Source: an uncultured Bacteroidota bacterium (lineage in GTDB: Bacteria; Bacteroidota; Bacteroidia; UBA7662). Taken from it: 47,939 bases of DNA. The notes under the pieces were generated by a model, which was not told the DNA's origin, did no database searches, and saw only the letters and a list, made by a program, of their open reading frames with translations. The stretch covers positions 1 to 47,939 of the forward strand of contig CAIOCC010000103.1 in NCBI GenBank assembly GCA_903856555.1, in the 5' to 3' direction. This document shows positions 34,192 to 43,404 of this stretch, one piece after another (position 1 is the stretch's first letter; every line of letters begins with the position of its first letter). The position numbers were made by a program, and so were the translations under genes.

Positions 34192-35141
34192 GGCAGTTTA
34201 ACCTGTGGCAAATTACAGCGAATCCAGTCTAGACGTGAATCCACATCCAGGAGGGTCGGTGGAATCCATTGTACCGCTTCGCAACGCCTGAACCAGGTCA
34301 ATTGACGGCGGGCATAATTGCGGGTATGCTGCCGAATTAGATCAAGGCAGGTCCCCCTCGATACCTGGCCTTGCCAATAGGCCGGCCATTCGGCGTACCC
34401 CGGGCTTTTGAGAGCCTTGTGATCGGCGTAGGGGTAGAGGGCCTGGGCCTCCGATTCGAGACCGGCCCCGTCCATGGTTTCGACGCGTTGATTGATTTGG
34501 TCGTAAAGTCGTGCCCGATCGGGTTGGAGTCCGATCCAATGGCAATCAAAGTCCCGCTGCTTGACCGAACGGGTCCACAGGTCGGTGACCGGACGGCCCT
34601 CCGTGTCCATAATTTCCAAAGCCCGTATCAGGCGTTGGTGGTTCTGCATATCGGCGCGGGCCGCGTAGGCAGGGTCCCTTTGAAGGACCGCCGTTTGGAG
34701 AGCGGCCAAACCCTCCTGTTCCCACAGGGTTTGCCAATGCCTGCGTCGATCGGGTTGTTCTTGGCCCAGGGCATCAAAGCCTTCAACCAAGGCTCGTATA
34801 AAAAGACCAGCACCTCCACATACGACCACGGTGGAATGACGAGCCCACAAGGTGGGAAGCAGGGCCAGGGCTTCGCTCTCGAAGCTCCCGGCGCTCAGAT
34901 GTTGGGAGACCGAACGATCCCCTACAAAAAAATGGGGAACACCCTCTTGTTCAGCAAGCGTAGCAGCCGCCGACCCCACGGGCATTTCACGGTAACATTG
35001 CCTGGAATCGGCCGAGATGACCGAGGTTTGAAATTGCTTGGCCAGTTGAACGGCCAGGGCCGTTTTGCCGGAGGCGGTTGGACCAACCACCAGCAATAGC
35101 CGGGGTCGAGGTGTTGGGTTCTCAGTAATCGTCGTCGTCAT
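34188..35141 (-). CDS. miaA: tRNA dimethylallyltransferase MiaA
   Basis: A 317-residue enzyme that transfers dimethylallyl to the N6 of A37 in tRNAs reading UNN codons. The P-loop GPTASGKT is at residues 20-27, followed by SADSRQCYREMPVGSA, HFFVGDRSVSQHLSAGSFE, the insertion domain, and RRQLTWFRRC near the C terminus. The ATG at 35141 lies inside the acidic tail of the preceding pRiA4b ORF-3 gene, overlapping it by 20 bases; the longer frame upstream (to 35399) is a shadow of that gene. Confidence 0.96.
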   Translation of the reverse strand: MTTTITENPTPRPRLLLVVGPTASGKTALAVQLAKQFQTSVISADSRQCYREMPVGSAAATLAEQEGVPHFFVGDRSVSQHLSAGSFESEALALLPTLWARHSTVVVCGGAGLFIRALVEGFDALGQEQPDRRRHWQTLWEQEGLAALQTAVLQRDPAYAARADMQNHQRLIRALEIMDTEGRPVTDLWTRSVKQRDFDCHWIGLQPDRARLYDQINQRVETMDGAGLESEAQALYPYADHKALKSPGYAEWPAYWQGQVSRGTCLDLIRQHTRNYARRQLTWFRRCEAVQWIPPTLLDVDSRLDWIRCNLPQVKLP

Positions 35142-35895
35142 ATCCCCCGGAACGACGACCGCTGTCCCGTTCGTTATCCTCGTCTTCCTCCTCATCGTAA
35201 TCCCCGTCTTCGTCCTCGTTCTCTTTGTCTTGATCGCTGTCGTCGCTGAGATCTTCGTCCAAAACAAAACCAGCCGGTACTTCATCCGCTGAATTTCCCA
35301 AATCCAAGCTGGAGGATTTGCGCGAATGCCCCATGGTTTCGATCTGCTCAAAAAGTTGGTCTTCCTGCAAATCATCGGATTCCGGTTCGCTTTCTTCAAC
35401 GGCCAGGGGCAGGGAGGCGGCAGGGGCGGATGTTCCGGTGGTGCTCGGTTCGGACTTGGCCGCCTGGGTTTGGCGGGGGTTGTATTGTTTGGGCGGATCG
35501 CCCTCGGCCCGGACCACCCTTGGAAGGACGACGTCCCCTTTGGGTAGACCCTGGATGGCGATTAATTCCACCAAAAAAGCCCACGAATCTTCTTCGGACC
35601 GGTACACATAAATAAATCGTTGGTGGGGGTCGTCGATGAATTGACTTATTTTGGTTGCAATCATCGGAGCGGCGTTGCCTATCAAGGAATAGGGGATATC
35701 CTTGAAGGCGATTTCATCCTCCATATGCCACAGATCATCGCTGTAAAAGAAGGATGCCGAATGTTTGAGGTCAAACGAAAAAGCCTTGAGAATGGCAAAA
35801 TGAAAATCCTCAAAACTCTGACTGGCTTTGATTTCGATTTCCCGGAAGAGGTCTTCGTAATCTTCGATGATGACCTTGAAACGGTATACGGACAT
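35122..35895 (-). CDS. Plasmid pRiA4b ORF-3-like domain protein with acidic tail
   Basis: A 257-residue protein. Residues ~1-125 match the pRiA4b ORF-3 / IS1096 passenger fold: MSVYRFKVIIEDYEDLFREIEI, SFEDFHFAILKAFSFD, ASFFYSDDLWHMEDEI and FIYVYRSEEDSWAFLVEL. Despite the family name nothing nearby is a mobile element; this is a conserved chromosomal gene near miaA in Bacteroidota, of unknown function. Residues ~130-257 are low-complexity: a Ser/Thr/Pro linker and then a strongly acidic Asp/Glu tail (DEDGDYDEEEDEDNE). The ATG at 35895 begins where homology begins. The 3' end overlaps miaA by 20 bases. Confidence 0.85.
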   Translation of the reverse strand: MSVYRFKVIIEDYEDLFREIEIKASQSFEDFHFAILKAFSFDLKHSASFFYSDDLWHMEDEIAFKDIPYSLIGNAAPMIATKISQFIDDPHQRFIYVYRSEEDSWAFLVELIAIQGLPKGDVVLPRVVRAEGDPPKQYNPRQTQAAKSEPSTTGTSAPAASLPLAVEESEPESDDLQEDQLFEQIETMGHSRKSSSLDLGNSADEVPAGFVLDEDLSDDSDQDKENEDEDGDYDEEEDEDNERDSGRRSGGYDDDDY

Positions 35896-35947
35896 GGGGG
35901 CTGGGGGAGTGTTTTTGGAGGGTGCTAATTTGCGCAAGGATTGGCAT

Positions 35948-37504
35948 TCAATCAAGACCCTGTTCGGTAGAAATTTCAGAGGTTCTGGGCCGTGGTTGAA
36001 GGCCGATTTCCTGCCCGATTCGGAGCATTAAATCATAGGCTTGCTCCTGGTTGTTTTCGATTTCTCCGTCCAAGATGGCCTGGCGGATTCGATTTTTGAT
36101 CACACCGACCTGCCGACCCGGCTCCAATCCAAAGCAAGCCATAATCTCGGCGCCGCCCAACGGAGGTTGCCAAAGGCGCATGCGGTCCGCCTCGGATACC
36201 GCCTTGAGCCGCTGGTCCAGGTCCTCAAAATTGCGGAGGTAGCGTTGAACCTTGGCTTCGTTTTTGGAGGTGATATCGGCCCGGCACAATTCCATCAAGT
36301 CATCGATGTCCTCGCCCACCTCAAAAAGCAAACGCCGCATGGCCGAATCGCTGACTTTGTTTTTGGTCAAGGCAATAGGCCGGAGGTGCAGGCGGACCAG
36401 GTTCTGGACCTTTTGCATGGTGTGATCCAGGGGTAATTTGAAATGCCGAAAAATGCGGGGAACCATGCGGGCTCCCAATTCTTCGTGTCCATGAAAGGTC
36501 CAACCGTGCTCGGGGTCGAATTTTTGGGTTTGGGGTTTGGCAATATCGTGCAGCAGGGCCGCCCATCGCAGCCACAGGTCCTCGGATCGTAACACCAGGT
36601 TTTCGACCACCTGGAGGGTATGGTAAAAATTATCTTTATGGCCTTGACCATTAATCACCTTGACCCCCTGCATCCGAGTAAGTTCCGGAAAAATGAGAGC
36701 CAGGATTCCGGCATCAAAAAGCAAACCCAATCCTTTGGCCGGCCGTTGACTGAGCAGGATTTTGTTGAACTCATCGGTAATCCGCTCCATGGAGACAATG
36801 CGAATACGCTCCGCTTCGCGGCCCATGGCTTGAATGGTTTCGGGGTCCAGTTCAAATCCCAATTGAGCTGCAAAGCGGGCGGCCCGTAGCATGCGCAGCG
36901 GGTCGTCCGAAAAAGTAAGCGTCGGTTCCAAGGGGGTCACCAATCGTCGGGCCTCCAAATCGCGGATGCCGTTGTAGTTATCAATCCAACGCCCGTATTG
37001 GGGGTACAATTCAAAAGCCAAGGCGTTGATGCTAAAATCGCGTCGGGCCAAATCATCCTCCAGCGTCCCCGTGCTGACCACTGGTTTGCGGCTATCGCGG
37101 TCGTAGGATTCTTTGCGGGCCCCCACTACTTCAAACTGAAGGCCGTTGTGATGAACCATGGCCGTTCCAAAATTTTTGAAAGCGTGCACCTTGGGCCGGC
37201 CGGGTAGGTTGGCAGCCCAGGCCTCTGCAAAATCCGGACCGGAACCCAAGACCAGCAGGTCGATGTCCTTGACCGGACGATGCAAAAGGGCGTCTCGTAA
37301 CACACCGCCTACCAGATAGCACGGAGTTTGGGTTTGCTCCGCCGTTTCGATGGCGATGTCCAAGGCCTCAAGGCCAAGAATTTCTTCGATTCCTACCAAA
37401 CGCACGTTGCTGATTTCTGGGGGGCTGATTTTTGGGGGAAGGGTGTCAAGGCCTGGGGAGCAATCCTCAAAGTTAAGGTTTGATTTGATAGATACCCGAT
37501 ACAC
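35948..37504 (-). CDS. CCA tRNA nucleotidyltransferase / poly(A) polymerase family protein with HD domain
   Basis: A 518-residue class II nucleotidyltransferase, most likely the enzyme that adds or repairs the 3' CCA of tRNA. The head domain has CYLVGGVLRDALLHRPVKDIDLLVLG with the glycine pair at 66-67 and metal-binding Asp80/Asp82, then RRDFSINALA, DPLRMLRAARFAAQLGF and the neck/body helices. A C-terminal HD domain follows (WAALLHDIAKPQ, FHGHEELGARM). The CCA versus poly(A) role is not decided by motifs alone. Start is GTG at 37504, overlapping the GT39 gene by 32 bases; GTG at the VRLVGIEEI segment is an alternative. Confidence 0.9.
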   Translation of the reverse strand: MYRVSIKSNLNFEDCSPGLDTLPPKISPPEISNVRLVGIEEILGLEALDIAIETAEQTQTPCYLVGGVLRDALLHRPVKDIDLLVLGSGPDFAEAWAANLPGRPKVHAFKNFGTAMVHHNGLQFEVVGARKESYDRDSRKPVVSTGTLEDDLARRDFSINALAFELYPQYGRWIDNYNGIRDLEARRLVTPLEPTLTFSDDPLRMLRAARFAAQLGFELDPETIQAMGREAERIRIVSMERITDEFNKILLSQRPAKGLGLLFDAGILALIFPELTRMQGVKVINGQGHKDNFYHTLQVVENLVLRSEDLWLRWAALLHDIAKPQTQKFDPEHGWTFHGHEELGARMVPRIFRHFKLPLDHTMQKVQNLVRLHLRPIALTKNKVSDSAMRRLLFEVGEDIDDLMELCRADITSKNEAKVQRYLRNFEDLDQRLKAVSEADRMRLWQPPLGGAEIMACFGLEPGRQVGVIKNRIRQAILDGEIENNQEQAYDLMLRIGQEIGLQPRPRTSEISTEQGLD

Positions 37505-39125
37505 CGGTGACTTGGGGGCGGGTCTTGGGATTCAGAAAGGCCGGGGTGAGGCGGGTGACCCGATGGGTCGGAATTTCTCGGAGGGCCTTGACCTTGAAGC
37601 CCCGTTCTTGGAGCGTGCGGATGCAAGAACGCCCACTGTACACAAGGTAGGTTTGACCGACTTGGAGGGAGTCCGGGTTCAAGGTTGGCACGATTCGACG
37701 GGTGTAAAAATGCAAGGCGTGAACGGATTCATCGTCGCAATCCCAGCGCCACAAAACCGGGGCAAGGCCTTTTTGGCTGGCCCAGCGTCCCAACTGCGAT
37801 GAGCCTTGGTAAGTCATCAAAACCGGCCAAGCCAACCCGTTGAGGAGAATCAACAAGAGCAGCATGCCCCCGCCTGCCCAGCCCAGGGTCGCCTTGCCAA
37901 CGAGGGCGGGTAGCTTGGAGCGCAGGAGCCAGGCCAGTAGGCCCAGAACTAGAACCAGCAGGATCGCCGATGGAAAGGTGCCCATGGCAAAATCGCATAG
38001 AAGGAGACCGCCCCCCAAAAGCAAGGCCGTTGCTCCGATCAGGGGCCGCGACCAGGACAGGCGTCGGTCTTCGTCCAACCACCACCGCACCAAGAGGAGG
38101 CTTTGAAAAGGCCACAAAATGTAGACATAGTGCGGTAGCTGAAAACGACTTAGGCTGAGGCCCAAGGCCAAAAGCGCCCAAGCGGTCAGGGCCTGACGCA
38201 CGGTTTCGCTATTCCAATTTCGGTATCGCAAGGCATGCCAGATGGCCGCGGGTAACATCAACGACCAAGGGGCGTAGGACCAAAGGAGGTTGTGAAAAAC
38301 AAAGGTGGGATCCGCGCGATGGGCCCAGGGATTTTCTCCGCTGATCCGTCCAAAGTTCTGGGTCCACAAATAATACCGAACCCCTTTGTGCCAGCCCCAT
38401 TGCTCCCAAAGGGCCCCCAACCATGGCAGCAGAAGGAGAATCATCCAAAGCAGTCCCCACCAAAAAGCCGGACGCCGCAGGAGGGTGTAGCGGTTGCTCC
38501 ACAACGCATCCCCACCGTGCACGGCCACCAGGGCCATCAAGGCCAAGGGACCTTTGGCGAGCATGCCCAATGCCGTGAACCCAAAGGCCGCCAGGGCATG
38601 CAAGGGCCGGTTGTTCTGCTTCCAGACCTGGGCCTGCCAACCGGCCAAGGTCACCAAGGCGACCAACAGGGTGTCGGTGCGCACATCCTGCAGCATCAAC
38701 CCGGTCCCCAGGTTAACCCCGTAGAAGAGACGAGCCGGCCACAAGGCCTGGGGCCCCATCAAGGCCCCCGCCCACCGTCCAATGGCCCAGATACCCACCA
38801 ACCCCATCAGCACCGAAAAAAGCTTGGCACCGGCAGCCGTTGAACCCAACAAGCGGGTTCCCCAGGCGGCACACCAAAAAACCAAGGGAGGCTTGTCGGG
38901 GTAGCCCTTGGATTGGTACAGCGCACCGTGCTCATGCAGGGCCATCCAAGGCGAACCCATGTTCATCTCCTGGCCCATGGACGCGTATTGAGCCGCGTCG
39001 ACTTCCATGAGATCCACCCGCAGTCCGGCCACGACGGCCACCACCGCCAAGCCAGCCAGGAGCCATCCTCCCAAGGTCCAAGTAGTTTGGTTTAGCGATC
39101 CCAAAGGTTGTATTTCAAAATACAA
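37473..39125 (-). CDS. GT39/ArnT-like glycosyltransferase, integral membrane
   Basis: A 550-residue protein with about 11-13 membrane segments. It has the PMT/ArnT-type first loop with acidic residues (VDLMEVDAAQYASMGQEM) and YPDKPPLVFW, the usual pattern of lipid-linked sugar transferases acting on the periplasmic side. A soluble C-terminal domain (from ~445) follows the last membrane segment. Acceptor unknown: lipid A, glycan or protein are all possible. It sits directly after a GT2 synthase that would make a polyprenyl-phosphate sugar, so they plausibly work as a donor-synthase/transferase pair. The long form starts at TTG 39125, overlapping GT2 by 34 bases; TTG at 39074 is a possible later start. 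Confidence 0.85.
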   Translation of the reverse strand: MYFEIQPLGSLNQTTWTLGGWLLAGLAVVAVVAGLRVDLMEVDAAQYASMGQEMNMGSPWMALHEHGALYQSKGYPDKPPLVFWCAAWGTRLLGSTAAGAKLFSVLMGLVGIWAIGRWAGALMGPQALWPARLFYGVNLGTGLMLQDVRTDTLLVALVTLAGWQAQVWKQNNRPLHALAAFGFTALGMLAKGPLALMALVAVHGGDALWSNRYTLLRRPAFWWGLLWMILLLLPWLGALWEQWGWHKGVRYYLWTQNFGRISGENPWAHRADPTFVFHNLLWSYAPWSLMLPAAIWHALRYRNWNSETVRQALTAWALLALGLSLSRFQLPHYVYILWPFQSLLLVRWWLDEDRRLSWSRPLIGATALLLGGGLLLCDFAMGTFPSAILLVLVLGLLAWLLRSKLPALVGKATLGWAGGGMLLLLILLNGLAWPVLMTYQGSSQLGRWASQKGLAPVLWRWDCDDESVHALHFYTRRIVPTLNPDSLQVGQTYLVYSGRSCIRTLQERGFKVKALREIPTHRVTRLTPAFLNPKTRPQVTGVSGIYQIKP

Positions 39126-39829
39126 TAGATGGCCCTAAAGCCGTCCTTCCAATTGATTTTCTTGCCCTCATCGTAGGTGCGGCCGTAATACGATATGCCG
39201 ACCTCGTAGAGTCGTATGCCCGGGACCCTGGACAATCGGGCGGTGATTTCGGGTTCAAAACCAAAGCGGTTTTCTTTCAAGGTCAAACCCTGAGCAATGG
39301 GGGTTCGAATCATTTTGTAACAAGTCTCCATATCCGTCAAGTTGAGGTTGGTCAGACCGTTGCTCAAAAACGTGAGAAATTTGTTTCCAATCGTATGCCA
39401 AAAGAAGAGGATCCGGTGGGGGTTGCCTCCCATAAAGCGCGATCCGTAGACGGCATCGGCCCTCCCGTTTTGGAGCGGGGCCAGCAGCAAGGCAAATTCC
39501 TTGGGATCGTATTCGAGGTCCGCATCCTGGACCACAACGTACGAGAGGGAAGCCATGGCCAAGCCGGTTCGCAGGGCATGTCCCTTGCCTTGGTTGCGGT
39601 CCAAATGCCGTATCCTGAGGGGGCGCTGGGGGTGCTGGGCCCGGTATTCGTCCAAGAGGGGCCCGGTCTTATCGCTGGAGCAGTCATTGACCACAATCAC
39701 TTCTCTAGCCAGATTATCAGGTAGTTCTGTTTCAAACAAAAGATCCAAAATTCGAACAATGGTCTTCTCTTCGTTGTAGGCGGGGACCAAAATGCTCAGG
39801 CCGGTTGGATGGGTGGGTTCGGGGGTCAA
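39092..39829 (-). CDS. GT2 glycosyltransferase, polyprenyl-phosphate mannose/glucose synthase type
   Basis: A 245-residue GT-A enzyme resembling DPM1: LSILVPAYNEEKTIVRIL at the start, VVNDCSSDKTG, GKGHALRTGLA, the metal-binding DAD in VVQDADLEYDP, and YGSRFMGGNPHRI. There are no C-terminal membrane helices. Expected role: transfer a sugar from a nucleotide donor to polyprenyl phosphate, for use by the GT39 enzyme encoded next. Only a TTG start (39829) is available at the right place. First gene of the run that continues into tRNA and rRNA modification genes. Confidence 0.88.
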   Translation of the reverse strand: MTPEPTHPTGLSILVPAYNEEKTIVRILDLLFETELPDNLAREVIVVNDCSSDKTGPLLDEYRAQHPQRPLRIRHLDRNQGKGHALRTGLAMASLSYVVVQDADLEYDPKEFALLLAPLQNGRADAVYGSRFMGGNPHRILFFWHTIGNKFLTFLSNGLTNLNLTDMETCYKMIRTPIAQGLTLKENRFGFEPEITARLSRVPGIRLYEVGISYYGRTYDEGKKINWKDGFRAIYCILKYNLWDR

Positions 39830-39887
39830 GGGAGTTCTTTTGACCGCAAATCAAAGCAAGAATACCGGGACCGCTGCACTTGGCCTT

Positions 39888-39894
39888 TACTTTG
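39888..39894 (+). promoter_or_regulatory. Weak TAnnTTG-type -7 box upstream of topA
   Basis: TACTTTG, one T short of TAnnTTTG, ends 18 bases before the topA ATG in the 83-base gap between divergent GT2 and topA. Minus-strand TATTCTTG (39857-39864) is a comparable near-match for the GT2 run. Confidence 0.25.
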
Positions 39895-39912
39895 CGTCCC
39901 TAAACCCCCCTC

Positions 39913-42327
39913 ATGGCCAAGAACCTATTGATTGTGGAATCTCCCGCCAAGGCCAAAACCATCGGTGGTTATTTGGGCGATGATTTTGTTGTGAAGTCAT
40001 CCTACGGGCATATCCGGGATCTAGCCAAAGGCAACCATGCGGTCAAGGTCGATCAGGGCTATGCCCCGGAATACCTAGTCCCGGATGACAAAAAAGCCAT
40101 CGTCAGCGAGCTCAAAAAGTTGGCCAAAAGTTCAGACCTCGTTTGGCTGGCATCGGACGAAGACCGGGAGGGGGAGGCCATTGCCTGGCATTTGCAGGAG
40201 GTCTTGGCCCTTCCTGATGCCAAGGTGCGACGTATTGTTTTCCACGAAATCACCAAACCGGCCATTACCAAAGCGGTGGCCAACCCCCGTCGAATCGATG
40301 TGGACCTGGTGATGGCCCAGCAGGCCCGCCGCATCCTGGATCGCCTGGTTGGATTTGAGTTGTCTCCCCTTCTTTGGCGCAAAGTCAAGCCGGGATTATC
40401 GGCCGGTCGGGTCCAATCGGTCGCCGTTCGTTTGTTGGTTGAGAGGGAACGCGAAATCCACGCCTTTGTTCCCCATGCGGCATTCCGCGTGAACGGATGG
40501 TTTAGGTCCGAAGCCAGCACCTTCAAGACCGAATTGAACAAGCGATTCGAAAAAGAAGAGGAAGTCGCCCTTTGGCTGAACAAGGCCATGCCCCTGGCTT
40601 GGTCTGTCAACGCCATCGAAAAGAAACCCCTGTCCAAAAGCCCCGCCGCACCTTTCACCACCTCGACCTTGCAGCAGGAAGCCTCCCGCAAGCTCCGCTT
40701 TGGGGTCAAGAAAACAATGCGCGTTGCGCAGACCCTCTACGAAGCAGGTTACATCACCTACATGCGTACGGACAGTGTGAACCTCTCGGAAACCGCCTTG
40801 CAGGAGGCTCGTGAATCGATTTTGGAAGCCTACGGTCCGGAATACCATCAGCAAAGGCAATTCAAAACCAAATCAGCCAGTGCACAGGAGGCTCACGAAG
40901 CGATTCGCCCCACGGATTTTAAGCGGCCTCATCTTGCGGACCTCGAAAAAGACCAACAGTCGCTTTACGAGTTGATTTGGAAGCGCGCGGTGGCCAGTCA
41001 AATGGCCGAGGCCAAAATCGAAAAAACCAAAATCACCTTGGCAACCCCCGATTTGGTCGAGCACTTTGCCACCGAAGGCGAGGTCGTCCTTTTTGACGGA
41101 TTTCTCAAACTTTATATCGAAGGCAACGACGAGGAGGACACGGAACGCAACGATGAAAACAGCGCATCTTCGGGCCGCTTGCCTTTGTTACGCCAGGGAG
41201 AATCGACCCCTTCGGAGCGCATGGTGGCGACCCAACGATACAGCAGGCCTCCATCTCGTTTCACCGAAGCAAGTTTGGTCAAAAAATTGGAAGAACTGGG
41301 CATTGGCCGTCCCTCCACCTACGCTCCGACCATCTCCACCGTTCAGGATCGGGGTTATGTCGAAAGCACGCTGTTGGAGGGTACCCTTCGGGACTACACG
41401 GTGCTGGAGATGGAACCGGGCCAAAGCCTGAACCGTCAGGTGATGCAGGAAACAACGGGAGCGGACAAAGGCAAACTCCGACCAACCGATATCGGGATGA
41501 TTGTGACTGATTTTTTGCTCGCAAAATTCCCCGTTGTTATGGACTATGGTTTTACCGCCGGGGTCGAAGGCAACTTTGACCAAATCGCCGGCGGCCATCT
41601 GGTATGGACCCGGATGTTGGACGAATTTTACGAACCCTTTCATCAGGCCGTTGTTGACGGGACCGAGGGGGAAAGGGTCAACGGTTCTCGGATATTGGGG
41701 CAGGTGGGGGATTTGGAATATTCGGTCCGCATGGCCCGTTACGGTGTGGTCGCTTGCAGGGTCTCGCATTCCGATCCCGAAGCCAAACCTCAGTATGCCA
41801 AGCTCAAACCGGGGATGAGCATGGAACAATTGGACCTGGAACAGGCCCTGGAGCTTTTCAAATTACCGCGTCAGTTGGCGGCCTATCTGGACAAACCGGT
41901 GAAGGTGGCCTCCGGTCGCTTTGGGCCCTATGTGCAATGGGGCGATCTCTTTGTATCAATCTCCAAGGAATACGATCCGCTTACGTTGACCGACGATGAA
42001 GCAGTGGCCTTGATTCAAGCCAAGGAAGCGGCGCTGGCCGCTCGGTTGATCAAGGATTTTCCGGACAGCGGCATCCAAGTGCTGAACGGCCGCTTTGGTC
42101 CCTACATCACGCGCAATGGCGAGAATTACCGCATCCCCAAGGGCGCGGATGCTCATTCGGCGGACGAGGCCCAATGTGTCCAATGGATTGAACAATCCCC
42201 TCCACCCAAACCTCGAAGAGGGGCCGGGGGTCGGAGCAGCGCCCGCACGACAACGGCCGCCAAATCCACGGCCAAACGAAGCTCAGCAGCCAAAAGTCCG
42301 GCTAAATCCCGCAAACCCAAGGAGTAG
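39913..42327 (+). CDS. topA: DNA topoisomerase I (type IA)
   Basis: An 804-residue enzyme that relaxes negative supercoils. The TOPRIM domain begins LLIVESPAKAKTIGGYLG and has SDEDREGEAIAWHL. The catalytic tyrosine is Tyr283 in YITYMRTDSVN. SAQEAHEAIRPTD, FTEASLVKKLEELGIGRPSTYA and IGMIVTDFL follow. The C-terminal region has the repeated RFGPYVQWG / RFGPYITRNG units seen in Bacteroidota and other TopA lacking zinc fingers. The last ~39 residues are a Lys/Ala/Ser/Arg-rich tail, likely a nonspecific DNA contact. Confidence 0.97.
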   Translation: MAKNLLIVESPAKAKTIGGYLGDDFVVKSSYGHIRDLAKGNHAVKVDQGYAPEYLVPDDKKAIVSELKKLAKSSDLVWLASDEDREGEAIAWHLQEVLALPDAKVRRIVFHEITKPAITKAVANPRRIDVDLVMAQQARRILDRLVGFELSPLLWRKVKPGLSAGRVQSVAVRLLVEREREIHAFVPHAAFRVNGWFRSEASTFKTELNKRFEKEEEVALWLNKAMPLAWSVNAIEKKPLSKSPAAPFTTSTLQQEASRKLRFGVKKTMRVAQTLYEAGYITYMRTDSVNLSETALQEARESILEAYGPEYHQQRQFKTKSASAQEAHEAIRPTDFKRPHLADLEKDQQSLYELIWKRAVASQMAEAKIEKTKITLATPDLVEHFATEGEVVLFDGFLKLYIEGNDEEDTERNDENSASSGRLPLLRQGESTPSERMVATQRYSRPPSRFTEASLVKKLEELGIGRPSTYAPTISTVQDRGYVESTLLEGTLRDYTVLEMEPGQSLNRQVMQETTGADKGKLRPTDIGMIVTDFLLAKFPVVMDYGFTAGVEGNFDQIAGGHLVWTRMLDEFYEPFHQAVVDGTEGERVNGSRILGQVGDLEYSVRMARYGVVACRVSHSDPEAKPQYAKLKPGMSMEQLDLEQALELFKLPRQLAAYLDKPVKVASGRFGPYVQWGDLFVSISKEYDPLTLTDDEAVALIQAKEAALAARLIKDFPDSGIQVLNGRFGPYITRNGENYRIPKGADAHSADEAQCVQWIEQSPPPKPRRGAGGRSSARTTTAAKSTAKRSSAAKSPAKSRKPKE

Positions 42328-42434
42328 AACAAGCCGCCTATCCACGGCCCCAGGGTCTTGGTAAAAATTGGGGAAAACTCTCTTGGCGGTGGGAGGGGGA
42401 ACCATCGCGGATTTCCCGAAATTCGTTGTTGAAA

Positions 42435-43364
42435 ATGGCACCCTCCGCTTTACCCAAAGACCCCGAATTGCAGGCGATGATTGACCTGTTGGATGATACC
42501 GATCCGGAGGTCATTGCCGAGATAACACAGGCGCTCATCAAGCGGGGGCCGGCCGTGATTCCGGTCTTGGAATCGGCTTGGGTCGGGCAATTGCCTCTCG
42601 TGGCGCGGGAGCGTATCGAGGATTTAATCCACCGAATTCAATGGTCCCAATGCCGTTCGGCCTTGATGGATTGGAACCAGAGCGACCAAAAAGATTTGTT
42701 ATCGGCCTTGATTTGGATTTCCAGAATTCGTTACCCGGACCTGGATGAAGGGGAATTGCGCAACCGTCTCGAGGCCCTTCGCATCGAGATTTGGATGGAA
42801 GTCAACGACCGGATGACCGCCCTCGAAAAGGTGCGGGTCATCAACCATGTCTTGTTTCGTTTGCACGGTTTTCGGGGCAATACCGCGAATTACAACGACC
42901 CCCAAAATTCCTGTATCAACAAGGTCCTCGAGAGCCGCAAAGGCAACCCCATTGTCTTGTGTTGCATCTACCTGTGGTTAGCGACCCGACTGGACATCCC
43001 GGTGGTGGGCGTTAATCTTCCGCAGCATTTCATCCTGGCCTATTTGGACGAAGAAGCCGAGGCCATGGGGCAGTACAAGGCGTTGTTCTACATCAATGCT
43101 TTTAACAAAGGCATGGTTTTTGGGGATAAGGAAATCGAGCGTTTTCTGGAACTGATTCACTTGCCGGCCGATCCGCGCTACTTTCGACCCTGCACCCATC
43201 ATGACATCGTGGTTCGGGTTCTCAACAACCTAATCCACGGGTATTCCGAAGCCGGCAAACAAGACGCGGTCACCGAATTGGTGGAATTGCGAGATCACTT
43301 GATCGAATTCAACCCTTGGGCCCCCGATGTGAACGAAGGGGAGGGCGATGAAGATCCGTTCTAA
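42435..43364 (+). CDS. SirB1 / transglutaminase-like family protein
   Basis: A 309-residue protein of the SirB1 family with a Transglut_core2-like domain. The core has FRGNTANYNDPQNSCINKVLESRKGNPIVL and a histidine in LPQHFILAYLD. The serine in RKGNPI replaces no obvious active-site cysteine, and the Cys in NSCIN is the only nearby candidate, so enzymatic activity is unclear. The N terminus has a short HEAT-like helical region (DPELQAMIDLLDDTDPEVI). ATG 42435 is chosen over two TTG codons just upstream. The gene follows topA after 107 bases, which show no clear promoter or terminator. Confidence 0.82.
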   Translation: MAPSALPKDPELQAMIDLLDDTDPEVIAEITQALIKRGPAVIPVLESAWVGQLPLVARERIEDLIHRIQWSQCRSALMDWNQSDQKDLLSALIWISRIRYPDLDEGELRNRLEALRIEIWMEVNDRMTALEKVRVINHVLFRLHGFRGNTANYNDPQNSCINKVLESRKGNPIVLCCIYLWLATRLDIPVVGVNLPQHFILAYLDEEAEAMGQYKALFYINAFNKGMVFGDKEIERFLELIHLPADPRYFRPCTHHDIVVRVLNNLIHGYSEAGKQDAVTELVELRDHLIEFNPWAPDVNEGEGDEDPF

Positions 43365-43404
43365 AGACAAAAATCCGATCTAAACCTAACGGGTGCCGCG
43401 ATGC

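Noticed and set aside
34188..35399. N-terminally extended MiaA of 403 residues
   Set aside because: The first 86 codons overlap the pRiA4b ORF-3 gene in another frame and are basic low-complexity; the P-loop domain starts right after the ATG at 35141.
35122..35895. Mobile element, because the protein belongs to a family named after plasmid pRiA4b ORF-3 and IS1096
   Set aside because: No transposase, inverted repeats or target duplications are visible; the gene sits in a housekeeping run next to miaA.
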